In this document: piece after piece, positions 1 to 6,827 of the stretch | Layout: each line of letters starts with the position of its first letter | Numbering within the stretch: position 1 is the stretch's first letter | Source of the DNA: Prevotella sp. | GTDB taxonomy: Bacteria; Bacteroidota; Bacteroidia; Bacteroidales; Bacteroidaceae | Assembly (NCBI GenBank): GCA_017467535.1 | Contig: JAFUST010000084.1 | Span: forward strand, 1-59,626 | Length of the DNA stretch: 59,626 bases | Reading direction: 5' to 3' | Notes under the pieces: generated by a model | The model's database searches: none | What the model was told of the DNA's origin: nothing | What the model saw: only the letters and a program-made list of their open reading frames with translations | Translations under genes and position numbers: made by a program

Positions 1-226
1 ACAAATATGTACCTAATAATAACAAATTTGGTAACAATAGGAAAGGGATAATTTTTCTTTTGTTGATTATAAAGTATTTATTATTAGTCATTTACATTTC
101 TTTTTCTTTCTTTTATTTTCTTTAGTTAGGGTTATTGGCGATGACTGGACATCTGCGGCACAGTTTGTCAATGAGCACCGTGCAGCGTGGAAACTTGTTT
201 TTGACGAGTTCGGCGTTGATGCCCGT

Positions 227-745
227 TTGGCTGAATCTGTTGTGTTTCCTGAACTGATCCGCTATTCTAAGTGGCAGGATGAGATAGAGACGGCTGCCGT
301 CAACGGTCTCTATGTACAGCATGGCACATCAGGAGCCAACTTCTCGATAGGCCGTTTCCAGATGAAGCCCTCATTCGCTGAGGAGGTGGAAACGGCCTGG
401 AACCAATCCGCTCTTTCCAAGGAATATGGTTTCGTCTTCAATCTCCAGGATGGGGTGGAGGCACGCCGCTCCCGCATTCGACGGCTTGGTACGTTGGAAG
501 GCCAATGCCGTTACTTGGCCATTTTCATACGACTGCAATTCTTGTGCCATCCACAACTTCAGCCATTGCCATTGAAGGAACAGGCAGGGATGTTAGCGAC
601 CATCTACAACTGTTCTTTTTCAATATCTTGGGAACAAGCCTGCCGTCTGCGCCATCAGAGGACTTTCCATACAGATATGATTGCCACCCGCCATACCAGG
701 AAGTATTGCTATGCCGATATTGCCCGAGCCTTTATTGACTCGTGA
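227..745 (+). CDS. Hypothetical probable secreted protein, 5' end unresolved
   Basis: I do not recognise a named family with confidence. The reading frame with good coding character is open from about base 41 to the TGA at 743-745. Before the TTG at 227 it reads a hydrophobic Phe/Leu-rich stretch (about 98-139) followed by GDDWTSAAQFVNEHR, which looks like a signal peptide and the start of a mature protein, so the real gene probably begins upstream of 227. There is no in-frame ATG, GTG or TTG between 41 and 227, so either the start is unusual or the poly-T tract (91-122) hides a frameshift. The segment FSIGRFQMKPSFAEEVE resembles proteins of unknown function conserved in Bacteroidales, and the G-x-FQMKPS pattern is loosely reminiscent of lytic transglycosylases. 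Function is not assigned. Confidence 0.6.
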   Translation: MAESVVFPELIRYSKWQDEIETAAVNGLYVQHGTSGANFSIGRFQMKPSFAEEVETAWNQSALSKEYGFVFNLQDGVEARRSRIRRLGTLEGQCRYLAIFIRLQFLCHPQLQPLPLKEQAGMLATIYNCSFSISWEQACRLRHQRTFHTDMIATRHTRKYCYADIARAFIDS

Positions 746-800
746 GTTTGTGGATATGTGAGATGGGTAGGGGTTATTCCTGGCACTCGTTTAAACGGCA

Positions 801-840
801 TCAAGGAGAAAACTCCATTAAAATTTGGTTTTCTCCTTGA
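801..840. repeat. 13-bp perfect inverted repeat around the vor promoter
   Basis: The arms 801-813 (TCAAGGAGAAAAC) and 828-840 are exact reverse complements, separated by 14 nt. The -33 TTTG (824-827) lies in the loop, and the right arm fills most of the -33/-7 spacer. It could be a terminator of the upstream gene, although no T-run follows on the plus strand, or an operator able to block the vor promoter. Position favours an operator, but this is inference. Confidence 0.6.
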
Positions 841-855
841 TTATTGCTACCTTTG
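824..855 (+). promoter_or_regulatory. Bacteroides-type promoter of the vor operon
   Basis: TTTG at 824-827 and TACCTTTG at 848-855 are 20 nt apart, matching the Bacteroidota primary sigma consensus (TTTG, about 19-21 nt, TAnnTTTG). Transcription should begin a few bases after 855, giving a short leader before the ATG at 894, which has TAAGG just upstream. Confidence 0.75.
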
Positions 856-893
856 CACCTGATTTTCGAAAATTATCATTATTAATAAGGTAT

Positions 894-1121
894 ATGGCAA
901 AAATGAAAGGTGCCATCGTGGTGGATACCGAGAGGTGCAAGGGATGCCAGTTGTGCATCATCGCTTGTCCCCAGAAGGTTATCGCCCTGGCCAACAAAGT
1001 GAATCTGCACGGCTACCCCTACGTGGAGGCTGTCAACGAGGAGGCCTGCGTGGGCTGTGCCTCGTGCGGCATTGTCTGCCCCGACGGATGTATCACCGTG
1101 TATCGTAAAAAAGTGGAATAA
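894..1121 (+). CDS. 4Fe-4S ferredoxin subunit of 2-oxoacid:ferredoxin oxidoreductase
   Basis: A 75-residue protein with two complete [4Fe-4S] motifs: CKGCQLCIIACP (Cys15, 18, 21, 25) and CVGCASCGIVCP (Cys52, 55, 58, 62). It is the delta (KorD/VorD-like) subunit that passes electrons from the TPP site of the oxidoreductase to external ferredoxin in the cytoplasm. A longer frame is open back to a TTG at 825, but that lies inside the promoter; the ATG at 894 has an SD-like TAAGG and gives the usual family start. It heads an operon with the alpha (1182), beta (2317) and gamma (3208) subunits. The substrate (branched-chain 2-oxoacids or 2-oxoglutarate) cannot be read from this subunit. Confidence 0.9.
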   Translation: MAKMKGAIVVDTERCKGCQLCIIACPQKVIALANKVNLHGYPYVEAVNEEACVGCASCGIVCPDGCITVYRKKVE

Positions 1122-1124
1122 AGC

Positions 1125-1151
1125 CCACCCCCGCCCTCCCAAAGGGAGGGT
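1125..1151 (-). repeat. C/G-rich palindromic element, copy A (intergenic)
   Basis: Directly after the ferredoxin stop codon, CCCTCCC-AAA-GGGAGGG (1134-1150) preceded by CCCCCG. Read on the minus strand it is a G-stem, two bases, then a G-run, the layout shared with the copies at 1210, 3080, 3166, 17159 and 54094. Confidence 0.65.
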
Positions 1152-1181
1152 GTACTAAGTGAGTTTAAAAAAGTGAAAACA

Positions 1182-2201
1182 ATGGAAACAAACAGTAAAA
1201 GTAATCAAACTCCCTTCCCTTCGGGAGGGGATGGGGGTAGGCCGGAGGCCATATTGATGAAAGGCAACGAGGCTATTGCCCATGCTGCTATTCGTTGCGG
1301 ATGCGACGGCTATTTCGGCTATCCTATTACTCCGCAGAGTGAAGTCATCGAGACGCTGGCAGAACTGAAGCCCTGGGAGACCACTGGTATGCAGGTGGTG
1401 CAGGCCGAGAGCGAGTTGGCCTCTATTTACATGGTCTATGGTGCTGCCGGTGCCGGCAAGCGTGCCATGACATCTTCAAGTTCTCCCGGCATCGCCCTGA
1501 TGCAGGAGGGTATCACCTACATGGCTGGTGCCGAGGTGCCGGGCGTGTTTGTCAACGTGCAGCGCGGCGGTCCCGGCCTGGGTACCATCCAGCCTTCGCA
1601 GGGCGACTATTTCCAGGCTACGCGCGGTGGCGGTAATGGTGACTACAAGGTGATTGTGCTGGCGCCGAACTCGGTGCAGGAGATGGCCGACTTCGTGGAT
1701 CTGGCTTTCGAGTTGGCCTTCAAGTATCGCAACCCGGCCATGATCCTGAGCGACGGTGTGATCGGTCAGATGATGGAGAAGGTGGTGCTGCCGCCGCAGA
1801 AGCCCCGTCGCACCGACGAGGAGGTCATCCGTGAGTGCCCCTGGGCCTCTACGGGTAAGCCCAAGAACCGTGAGCGGGTGGTCATCACCTCGCTGGAACT
1901 GAAGCCCGAGGAGATGGAGAAGCGCAATATCGCCCTGCAGGAGAAGTACCGCAAGATACAGGAGAACGAGGTGCGCTATGAGATGCAGCAGTGCGACGAT
2001 GCCGACTACGCCATCGTGGCCTTTGGCTCGGCTGCCCGCATCGCCGAGAAGTCGGTGGAGTTGGCCCGTGCCGAGGGTATCAAGGTGGGACTGTTCCGCC
2101 CCATCACGCTGTGGCCGTTCCCCACGAAAGAGATTGCCGCCCTTGCTCAGGGCAAGAAGGGCATCCTGGTGGCCGAGATCAACGCCGGACAGATGGTGTA
2201 G
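1182..2201 (+). CDS. vorB: 2-oxoacid:ferredoxin oxidoreductase alpha subunit (VorB/KorA), interrupted by in-frame TAG
   Basis: Alpha subunit of the enzyme that oxidatively decarboxylates a 2-oxoacid to the acyl-CoA, reducing ferredoxin. The pyrimidine-binding domain starts with YPITPQSE (residues 47-54), followed by QAESELASIYMVYGA and the GGPGLGTIQPSQGDY region; a C-terminal transketolase-like domain follows. I chose the ATG at 1182 over the GTG at 1175's frame start (1173). Two oddities. Residues about 10-20 (TPFPSGGDGGR) are encoded by a copy of the C/G-rich palindromic element, an in-frame insertion before the conserved PEAILMKGNEAIAHAAI start. And the frame stops at TAG (2199-2201) inside the conserved INAGQMV(E)DVRLAV, where GAG is expected; the same frame runs on for 37 codons to TAA at 2313. 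Annotations of this family use VorB (3-methyl-2-oxobutanoate) as well as KorA (2-oxoglutarate). Confidence 0.88.
   Translation: METNSKSNQTPFPSGGDGGRPEAILMKGNEAIAHAAIRCGCDGYFGYPITPQSEVIETLAELKPWETTGMQVVQAESELASIYMVYGAAGAGKRAMTSSSSPGIALMQEGITYMAGAEVPGVFVNVQRGGPGLGTIQPSQGDYFQATRGGGNGDYKVIVLAPNSVQEMADFVDLAFELAFKYRNPAMILSDGVIGQMMEKVVLPPQKPRRTDEEVIRECPWASTGKPKNRERVVITSLELKPEEMEKRNIALQEKYRKIQENEVRYEMQQCDDADYAIVAFGSAARIAEKSVELARAEGIKVGLFRPITLWPFPTKEIAALAQGKKGILVAEINAGQMV
1210..1241 (+). repeat. C/G-rich palindromic element, copy B (inside vorB)
   Basis: TCCCTTCCCTTCGGGAGGGG followed by AT and GGGGG. It is in the opposite orientation to copy A, which lies about 70 bp away, so A and B form an inverted pair across the ferredoxin/vorB junction. 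It is read in frame as TPFPSGGDGGR near the N-terminus of VorB. Confidence 0.7.
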
Positions 2202-2315
2202 GATGTGCGCCTGGCCGTCAACGGCAGCGTCAAGGTGGAGCAGTTCGGCCGTCTGGGCGGCATCGTGCCTGATCCGGAGGAAATCGTTGAAGCATTGAAA
2301 ACTAAATTGATGTAA
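2202..2315 (+). pseudogene. vorB: C-terminal remainder of VorB beyond the TAG
   Basis: In frame with vorB after TAG, 37 codons (starting DVRLAVNGSVKVEQFGRLGG, ending KTKLM) lead to TAA at 2313-2315, two bases before the next gene. This is the normal C-terminus of VorB, so the TAG is a single-base change (GAG to TAG) in an otherwise intact gene, either a real nonsense mutation or a sequence error. TAG terminates other genes in this window, which argues against recoding. Confidence 0.8.
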
Positions 2316-2316
2316 G

Positions 2317-3081
2317 ATGGATAGAAATCAGATTGTTCAACCAGAGAATATCGTCTGCAAGAAGCCGACGCTGATGAACGACAATAATATGCACTACTGC
2401 CCGGGCTGCTCGCACGGTGTGGTGCATAAACTCATTGCCGAGGTCATCGAGGAGATGGGTATGGAAGACAAGGCCGTGGGTGTATCGCCCGTAGGCTGTG
2501 CCGTCTTCGCGTACAACTATATAGACATCGACTGGCAGGAGGCTGCCCACGGTCGTGCTCCCGCACTGGCCACGGGTATCAAGCGCTGCTGGCCCGACCG
2601 TCTGGTCTTCACTTACCAGGGCGACGGTGACTTGGCTTGTATCGGCACCTGCGAGACCATCCACGCCCTGAATCGTGGCGAGAACATCGTGATCATCTTT
2701 GTCAACAATGCCATCTACGGCATGACGGGCGGACAGATGGCTCCCACGACGCTTATCGGTCAGAAGACGTCGACCTGCCCCTATGGTCGCGACCCGGAGA
2801 TTCACGGCTATCCGCTGAAGATGGCCGACATCGCCGCCCAGTTGGAGGGCACGTGCTACGTGACCCGTCAGTCGGTGGAGAGCGTGGCCAGCATCAAAAA
2901 GGCCAAGAAGGCGCTGCGCAAGGCGTTTGAGGCTTCAATGGCCGGCAAGGGCTCGAGCCTCGTGGAGTTTGTTTCTACTTGTAACAGCGGCTGGAAACTG
3001 ACGCCCGCCAAGGCTAATGAGTGGATGAAGGAGAATATGTTCCCGTTCTATCCGAAGGGTGACCTCAAAGATACAATCTAA
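2317..3081 (+). CDS. korB: 2-oxoacid:ferredoxin oxidoreductase beta subunit (TPP-binding)
   Basis: 254 residues, the thiamine-pyrophosphate subunit. The family features are visible: HYCPGCSHG with Cys28 and Cys31 near the N-terminus, the Mg-TPP motif GDGDLACIG at 102-110 ending in VNNAIYGMTGGQ (129-140), and KTSTCPYGRD. It binds TPP and catalyses decarboxylation together with the alpha subunit. The ATG follows the full-length vorB stop by one base, so the two genes would be translationally coupled if the vorB frame were intact; the premature TAG may weaken that coupling. The stop codon is immediately followed by palindromic element C. Confidence 0.92.
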   Translation: MDRNQIVQPENIVCKKPTLMNDNNMHYCPGCSHGVVHKLIAEVIEEMGMEDKAVGVSPVGCAVFAYNYIDIDWQEAAHGRAPALATGIKRCWPDRLVFTYQGDGDLACIGTCETIHALNRGENIVIIFVNNAIYGMTGGQMAPTTLIGQKTSTCPYGRDPEIHGYPLKMADIAAQLEGTCYVTRQSVESVASIKKAKKALRKAFEASMAGKGSSLVEFVSTCNSGWKLTPAKANEWMKENMFPFYPKGDLKDTI

Positions 3082-3115
3082 GCCCCCTAAGTTAGGGGGG
3101 GATGGGGGTCTGAAC
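3080..3115 (+). repeat. C/G-rich palindromic element, copy C
   Basis: CCCCCTAA-GT-TTAGGGGG-type stem (AGCCCCCTAAGTTAGGGGGG) followed by GATGGGGGTCTGAAC. It starts on the last base of the korB stop codon. It pairs with copy D at 3166-3200, which is an inverted copy; the unit between them is 50 nt of unremarkable sequence. Confidence 0.75.
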
Positions 3116-3165
3116 AGGCGCAGATGCCCTTAGAGTATAATCATCAAATGGGTCTGATTCACGCT

Positions 3166-3200
3166 TGTTCAGACCCCCAACCCCCTAACTTAGGGGGCTT
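3166..3200 (-). repeat. C/G-rich palindromic element, copy D (inverted partner of C)
   Basis: The reverse complement reads AAGCCCCCTAAGTTAGGGGG then TTGGGGGTCTGAAC, nearly identical to copy C. The two together could fold into a hairpin of about 34 bp between korB and korC. This could attenuate or protect the transcript, or the pair could be one small mobile unit. Confidence 0.75.
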
Positions 3201-3207
3201 GTAAGTT

Positions 3208-3753
3208 ATGAAGAAAGAGATAATCATATCAGGTTTTGGTGGTCAGGGTGTGCTCTCAATGGGTAAGATTCTGGCCTACTCGGGATTGATGGAGGACAAG
3301 GAGGTGACCTGGATGCCAGCCTATGGACCGGAGCAGCGCGGCGGTACGGCCAACGTGACGGTCATCGTGAGCGATGAGCGCATCTCGTCGCCCATCCTTT
3401 CGAAGTACGACATCGCCATCGTGCTCAACCAGCCCTCGCTGGAGAAGTTTGAGCCGAAGATCAAGCCGGGCGGCATTCTGATCTACGACAGTTACGGCAT
3501 CATCAACCCGCCGACACGCAAGGACATCACCGTCTACAAGATTGACGCTATGGACAAGGCTGCTGAGATGAAAAACGGCAAGATCTTCAATATGATCGTG
3601 CTGGGCGGCCTGCTGAAGGTTTGTCCTGTGGTGGGCACCGGCGGTGTGGAAAAGGCTCTCTATAAGACCCTGCCCGAACGTCACCATGCGCTTATCCCTC
3701 TGAATATGCAGGCCATAGAAGAGGGCGGCAAGATTATTGAGGAAATGAAATAA
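3208..3753 (+). CDS. korC: 2-oxoacid:ferredoxin oxidoreductase gamma subunit
   Basis: 181 residues, the gamma (catalytic-domain, pyruvate/ketoisovalerate oxidoreductase) subunit. It begins with the glycine-rich ISGFGGQGVLSMGK and has the hallmark MPAYGPEQRGGTANVTV; the rest (VLNQPSLEKF, GGILIYDSYGI) fits the family end to end, at normal length. It completes the four-subunit enzyme with the genes at 894, 1182 and 2317. It is separated from korB by 126 nt containing the inverted pair C/D, and is followed by a strong bidirectional terminator. A separate start in the gap is not evident. Confidence 0.92.
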   Translation: MKKEIIISGFGGQGVLSMGKILAYSGLMEDKEVTWMPAYGPEQRGGTANVTVIVSDERISSPILSKYDIAIVLNQPSLEKFEPKIKPGGILIYDSYGIINPPTRKDITVYKIDAMDKAAEMKNGKIFNMIVLGGLLKVCPVVGTGGVEKALYKTLPERHHALIPLNMQAIEEGGKIIEEMK

Positions 3754-3770
3754 AACAGAAATGAGCAATA

Positions 3771-3807
3771 AGAAAATGGCAGGAATCTCAAATTCCTGCC
3801 ATTTTCT
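3771..3807. terminator. Bidirectional terminator between korC and the phosphatase operon
   Basis: A perfect 16-bp stem (AGAAAATGGCAGGAAT at 3771-3786, complement at 3792-3807) with a 5-nt loop and T-rich ends in both directions. It lies between two convergent operons. Confidence 0.85.
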
Positions 3808-3810
3808 TGT

Positions 3811-5310
3811 TTATCTGGCCACCTCGGTGATTGGCTCACCTGAGCAGGCACTGGGCTGCTGGATGCGGAGCATCTGGCAGACGGTGGGGGCGATGTCGGT
3901 GATGTGCACCTCGCGACTGGTGGCTCCGTGCTCTACCTGCCAGCCGAAGAACAGCAGGGGGATGTGGGCATCGTAGGGGTTCCACGAGCCGTGAGTGGTG
4001 TGGGTGGGCGAGTTGTCGTCCCACCAGGCGTAGTAGTGGGGCTTCAAGATGGCAATCACGTCGCCCGAGCGGCCGGGATAGTAGCCCATCAGCACGCGCT
4101 CCAGTTGCAGTGGCGGCAGGGCGGAGAGGCGGGCCTGCTCGAAGTCGACGGCCGTGACCACCTCGGGCATGGCCTTCAGACACTCGACCACGGCCTCCTT
4201 CACCTGCTGTAGCGAGAGGCCCTGTTCGGCGATGGACTGGTGGTTGAGGAACACGCGATAGTCGAGCATGTCGTTCACCACGCTCTTCGTGGCACCCAGT
4301 TTGCGGGCCACGTGGTCCTCGATGGCCTTCACCGTGTTCTGAATCATCAGCGGGCCGCCGGGCAGGTGGTGCTCCTGCAGGAAGCGCCAGTTGTGCGACG
4401 CCCCGTGGTCGGCCGTCAGGAAGAGCAGGTAGTTGCCGCGGCCCACCTGCCGGTCGAGGGCCTTCAGCAGCCGGTCGATGTCGCGGTCGAGGACCAGGTA
4501 GGCCTCGTCGGTATGGTCGCCGCGGGTGCCCCATTCGTGGCCGATGACGTCGGTCTCCGAATAACTGATGCAGAGCATATCGGTGGCCTCGCCTTGCCCC
4601 AGACGCTCACCCTGCAGGGCAGCGATGGCCATATCGGTGGTGATGGTGCCGCAAAGCGCGGTGTAGCCGATGCGGCTGCCGGCCTGCTGCACCTCCTTGT
4701 TTTTCTTCAGCGCGGCGTTCACCTCCTTCACGTAGTCGGGCAACTGCTGCATGTAGTAGGTGCTGGTGATGAAGCAGAGGTTCTTCGTGTCCAGCCAGTA
4801 GGCGGCGTTGGCCGAGTGGCCGGCGGGGAAGATGGCGGCACGGTCCTTGTAGGACACGCCGACGACCTTCGAACGGAAGTCGGTGTGCAGGCGCAGTTGG
4901 TCGCCGATGGTCGTGGCCAGCAGGTTGCGCGGCGAGCGGTTGCCGTTGGCGAGGTTGCTGCCCACGGCCTTCTCGCTGTCGTCCTGACAACTGACCACGC
5001 GCCGGCCGTCGATGTAGAAGGTGTTGCCGCAGATGCCGTGATAGGCGGGGCTGGTGCCGGTGTAGGCCGAGGTGTGGCCGATGGCCGTCACGGTGGGCAC
5101 GTAGTTGATCAGGCAGTTGTTGCACGAGTAGCCCTCGTCGACCAGCCGGTTGAAGCCGCCGTCGGTGAACTGGCTGCGGTAGCGGTCCAGGTAGTCCCAG
5201 CGCATCTGGTCGACCACGATGCCGACCACGAGGCGGGGGCGGGCGGTCTGGGCCAGCGCGAACTGCAGGGCGCAGACGAGCAGCGACAGTGTGAATGCAA
5301 GTCTTTTCAT
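3811..5310 (-). CDS. Secreted PafA-like alkaline phosphatase family protein
   Basis: 499 residues with a signal peptide (MKRLAFTLSLLVCALQFALA). It resembles the phosphate-irrepressible alkaline phosphatase PafA. Residues that fit its active site: Asp34 (VVDQMRWDY), nucleophile Thr75 (VPTVTAIGHTS), Asn96 (HGICGN), Lys155 and Arg157 (SYKDR), the ETDVIGHEWG Asp/His pair, TADHGASHN, and a late His in TTHGSWNP. It should hydrolyse phosphate monoesters in the periplasm or outside the cell. It starts 16 nt after the stop of the histidine phosphatase gene on the same strand, so the two are co-transcribed and probably serve phosphate scavenging. A phosphodiesterase (NPP-type) specificity cannot be excluded; the Lys-x-Arg motif favours monoesterase. 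Confidence 0.88.
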   Translation of the reverse strand: MKRLAFTLSLLVCALQFALAQTARPRLVVGIVVDQMRWDYLDRYRSQFTDGGFNRLVDEGYSCNNCLINYVPTVTAIGHTSAYTGTSPAYHGICGNTFYIDGRRVVSCQDDSEKAVGSNLANGNRSPRNLLATTIGDQLRLHTDFRSKVVGVSYKDRAAIFPAGHSANAAYWLDTKNLCFITSTYYMQQLPDYVKEVNAALKKNKEVQQAGSRIGYTALCGTITTDMAIAALQGERLGQGEATDMLCISYSETDVIGHEWGTRGDHTDEAYLVLDRDIDRLLKALDRQVGRGNYLLFLTADHGASHNWRFLQEHHLPGGPLMIQNTVKAIEDHVARKLGATKSVVNDMLDYRVFLNHQSIAEQGLSLQQVKEAVVECLKAMPEVVTAVDFEQARLSALPPLQLERVLMGYYPGRSGDVIAILKPHYYAWWDDNSPTHTTHGSWNPYDAHIPLLFFGWQVEHGATSREVHITDIAPTVCQMLRIQQPSACSGEPITEVAR

Positions 5311-5326
5311 AGTTTCTTTTCCTTTT

Positions 5327-6628
5327 TTATTTCTGGTTACGTTTGAAGTCGTCGAGTTTCTTCTTCCAGTAGGCCCTCACGTCCGCCCACTTATAATAAT
5401 AAGGTGTGGCGGTGGCACCGGCGGGCAGCGTGGCCTCACGCTCGTTGAGCAGGGCTTTCACCAGCACGGGGCCGTCGCCCTTCTTGGGCTTGTAGAAGAT
5501 GAGTTGGATGTTGCAGGCCATGGGGAATATCTTGTAGTTCTGCCAGTGCAGGTCCAGTTCGTCCAGGTTGTCCACGCTCACGCCGCAGGAGTCGAGTTCC
5601 ATCAGACAGGCCAGCGGCAGCACGCACACCTCGTGGCCGAAGCGCATCGTGGCCTGCGTCTTGCCGAGGGCCACGCAGGTGTCGGCCGTCTCGATGAAGT
5701 TGGTCAGCAGGTTGAACTGGCTGAAGGGCATCACGCCCCCCGTCTGCGGGGCGGCGCCGTAGTTCACGTACCAGTTCTGGTTGGCAATGCGCCAGAGGTC
5801 GTACAGTTCGTCGTTGGTGAAGAGGCGCATCAGGTCGGGAGCGTCGTCGTGGCTCTGCATGTTGACCGCCACCTTGAACAGGTCGCGCATCAGCGCCTTG
5901 CGGTCGAGACTGTCGGCCGCCCACTGCTGGTCGTTGAACAGCACCTCCGACAGCCGCTGCGGATGGGTGTTGCGGTCGGCAAACTCGGCGCGCAGCCGGC
6001 GCGTCTTGTCGCCGTTCTCGCGCACCGGCCCTTCCCACTCTTGGTTCAGGTAGTACTGCAGCGACTTGCTCACGTCGTTGTGGATGCGGGCCGTCGGGTT
6101 GGCCGCCATCAGTTCCTCGCACTCGGCCATCATAGACAGGATGCAGCGCTCCACGTTGGTCGAGCGGGCGTCGATGGGCAGGCCCTTGGTCTTGACGAAT
6201 ATCTCGGGGAAGTGCTCGGCAATGCGCCGGCCGATGCCGTGGTGCTGACGTTCGCCCACGGTGGTCAGGTCGCCCAGCCGCTTGTCGGTGGTCTTGTGGA
6301 ACTGCTCCAACTGCCGCAGCGCCTCCTGTCCGTCGCGGCTCAGTTTGCCCTGCTGCCGGGCCTTGCGCAGCGGCTGGAGCACGTGCATATAGTCGTTCTT
6401 GCCGATCAGCCAGCGCGACCCGTGTCGACCATAGTGTGAGAAGTAGAACGGCACGTAGCCCTTCGGTGCCTTGGTGTAGCGGAAGTCAGGCAGTTGGCGG
6501 TTGTAGTCCACGTAGTTGGACCCGGCCAGAAAGGGGGTCTCTCTGATTTCCTCGCGAGCCGTCTTCGTCTGTGCCGAGACGATGGCGACCGCCGTGCAGA
6601 GGGTCAGGGTGGCAAGGATTCTTTTCAT
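5327..6628 (-). CDS. Secreted histidine acid phosphatase (clade 2, phytase/MINPP-like)
   Basis: 433 residues from the ATG at 6628; a TTG 9 nt upstream is also in frame but less likely. The signal peptide is MKRILATLTLCTAVAIVSAQ. The catalytic motif is SHYGRHGSRW (RHGxR, with the phospho-accepting His), and the distal acid motif appears as MRFGHEVCVLPLACL, with His-Glu where many family members have His-Asp or His-Ala-Glu. Conserved RSTNVERCILSMMAE lies between. The family includes phytases and multiple inositol polyphosphate phosphatases, so inositol phosphates or sugar phosphates are plausible substrates. It is first in a two-gene phosphatase operon driven by two tandem promoters. Confidence 0.85.
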   Translation of the reverse strand: MKRILATLTLCTAVAIVSAQTKTAREEIRETPFLAGSNYVDYNRQLPDFRYTKAPKGYVPFYFSHYGRHGSRWLIGKNDYMHVLQPLRKARQQGKLSRDGQEALRQLEQFHKTTDKRLGDLTTVGERQHHGIGRRIAEHFPEIFVKTKGLPIDARSTNVERCILSMMAECEELMAANPTARIHNDVSKSLQYYLNQEWEGPVRENGDKTRRLRAEFADRNTHPQRLSEVLFNDQQWAADSLDRKALMRDLFKVAVNMQSHDDAPDLMRLFTNDELYDLWRIANQNWYVNYGAAPQTGGVMPFSQFNLLTNFIETADTCVALGKTQATMRFGHEVCVLPLACLMELDSCGVSVDNLDELDLHWQNYKIFPMACNIQLIFYKPKKGDGPVLVKALLNEREATLPAGATATPYYYKWADVRAYWKKKLDDFKRNQK

Positions 6629-6655
6629 ATTTTCCAAGATTTAATGTTCTCGGTG

Positions 6656-6686
6656 CAAAGTTACGGAAAGTTGAGAGCAAAACAAA
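6656..6686 (-). promoter_or_regulatory. Proximal promoter P1 of the phosphatase operon
   Basis: On the minus strand, TTTG (complement of 6683-6686), 19 nt, then TAACTTTG (complement of 6656-6663), a very good match to the Bacteroides consensus, 28 nt upstream of the ATG at 6628. Confidence 0.75.
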
Positions 6687-6738
6687 AAGAATTTATTCTT
6701 TTTTTGCCGAGACGGAGTAAGTTCGCGCTCACAGAGCG

Positions 6739-6769
6739 CAAAGTTACGGAAAAATGAGAGAAATGCAAA
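6739..6769 (-). promoter_or_regulatory. Distal promoter P2 of the phosphatase operon, near-duplicate of P1
   Basis: TTTG (complement of 6766-6769), 19 nt, TAACTTTG (complement of 6739-6746). The -33, spacer length and -7 are as in P1, and the sequence around both (GCAAAGTTACGGAAA on the plus strand) is duplicated 83 bp apart. Its -33 element lies in the arm of the upstream terminator. Confidence 0.7.
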
Positions 6770-6797
6770 AGAAAAGCACGCTTTTCTTTTGCATTTC
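6760..6797 (-). terminator. Terminator of the TonB receptor-aldo/keto reductase operon
   Basis: A perfect 17-bp stem (6760-6776 with 6781-6797) and a CACG loop, 30 nt after the reductase stop codon, followed on the minus strand by a T-rich stretch. It overlaps the -33 box of promoter P2 of the next operon. Confidence 0.75.
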
Positions 6798-6827
6798 CAA
6801 GACGAAGTCGTTTCAAACCGTCCCCCC

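Noticed and set aside
2199-2201. Recoding of TAG as an amino acid
   Set aside because: TAG ends other intact genes in the window (for example at 11010-11012, 16295-16297 and 21339-21341).
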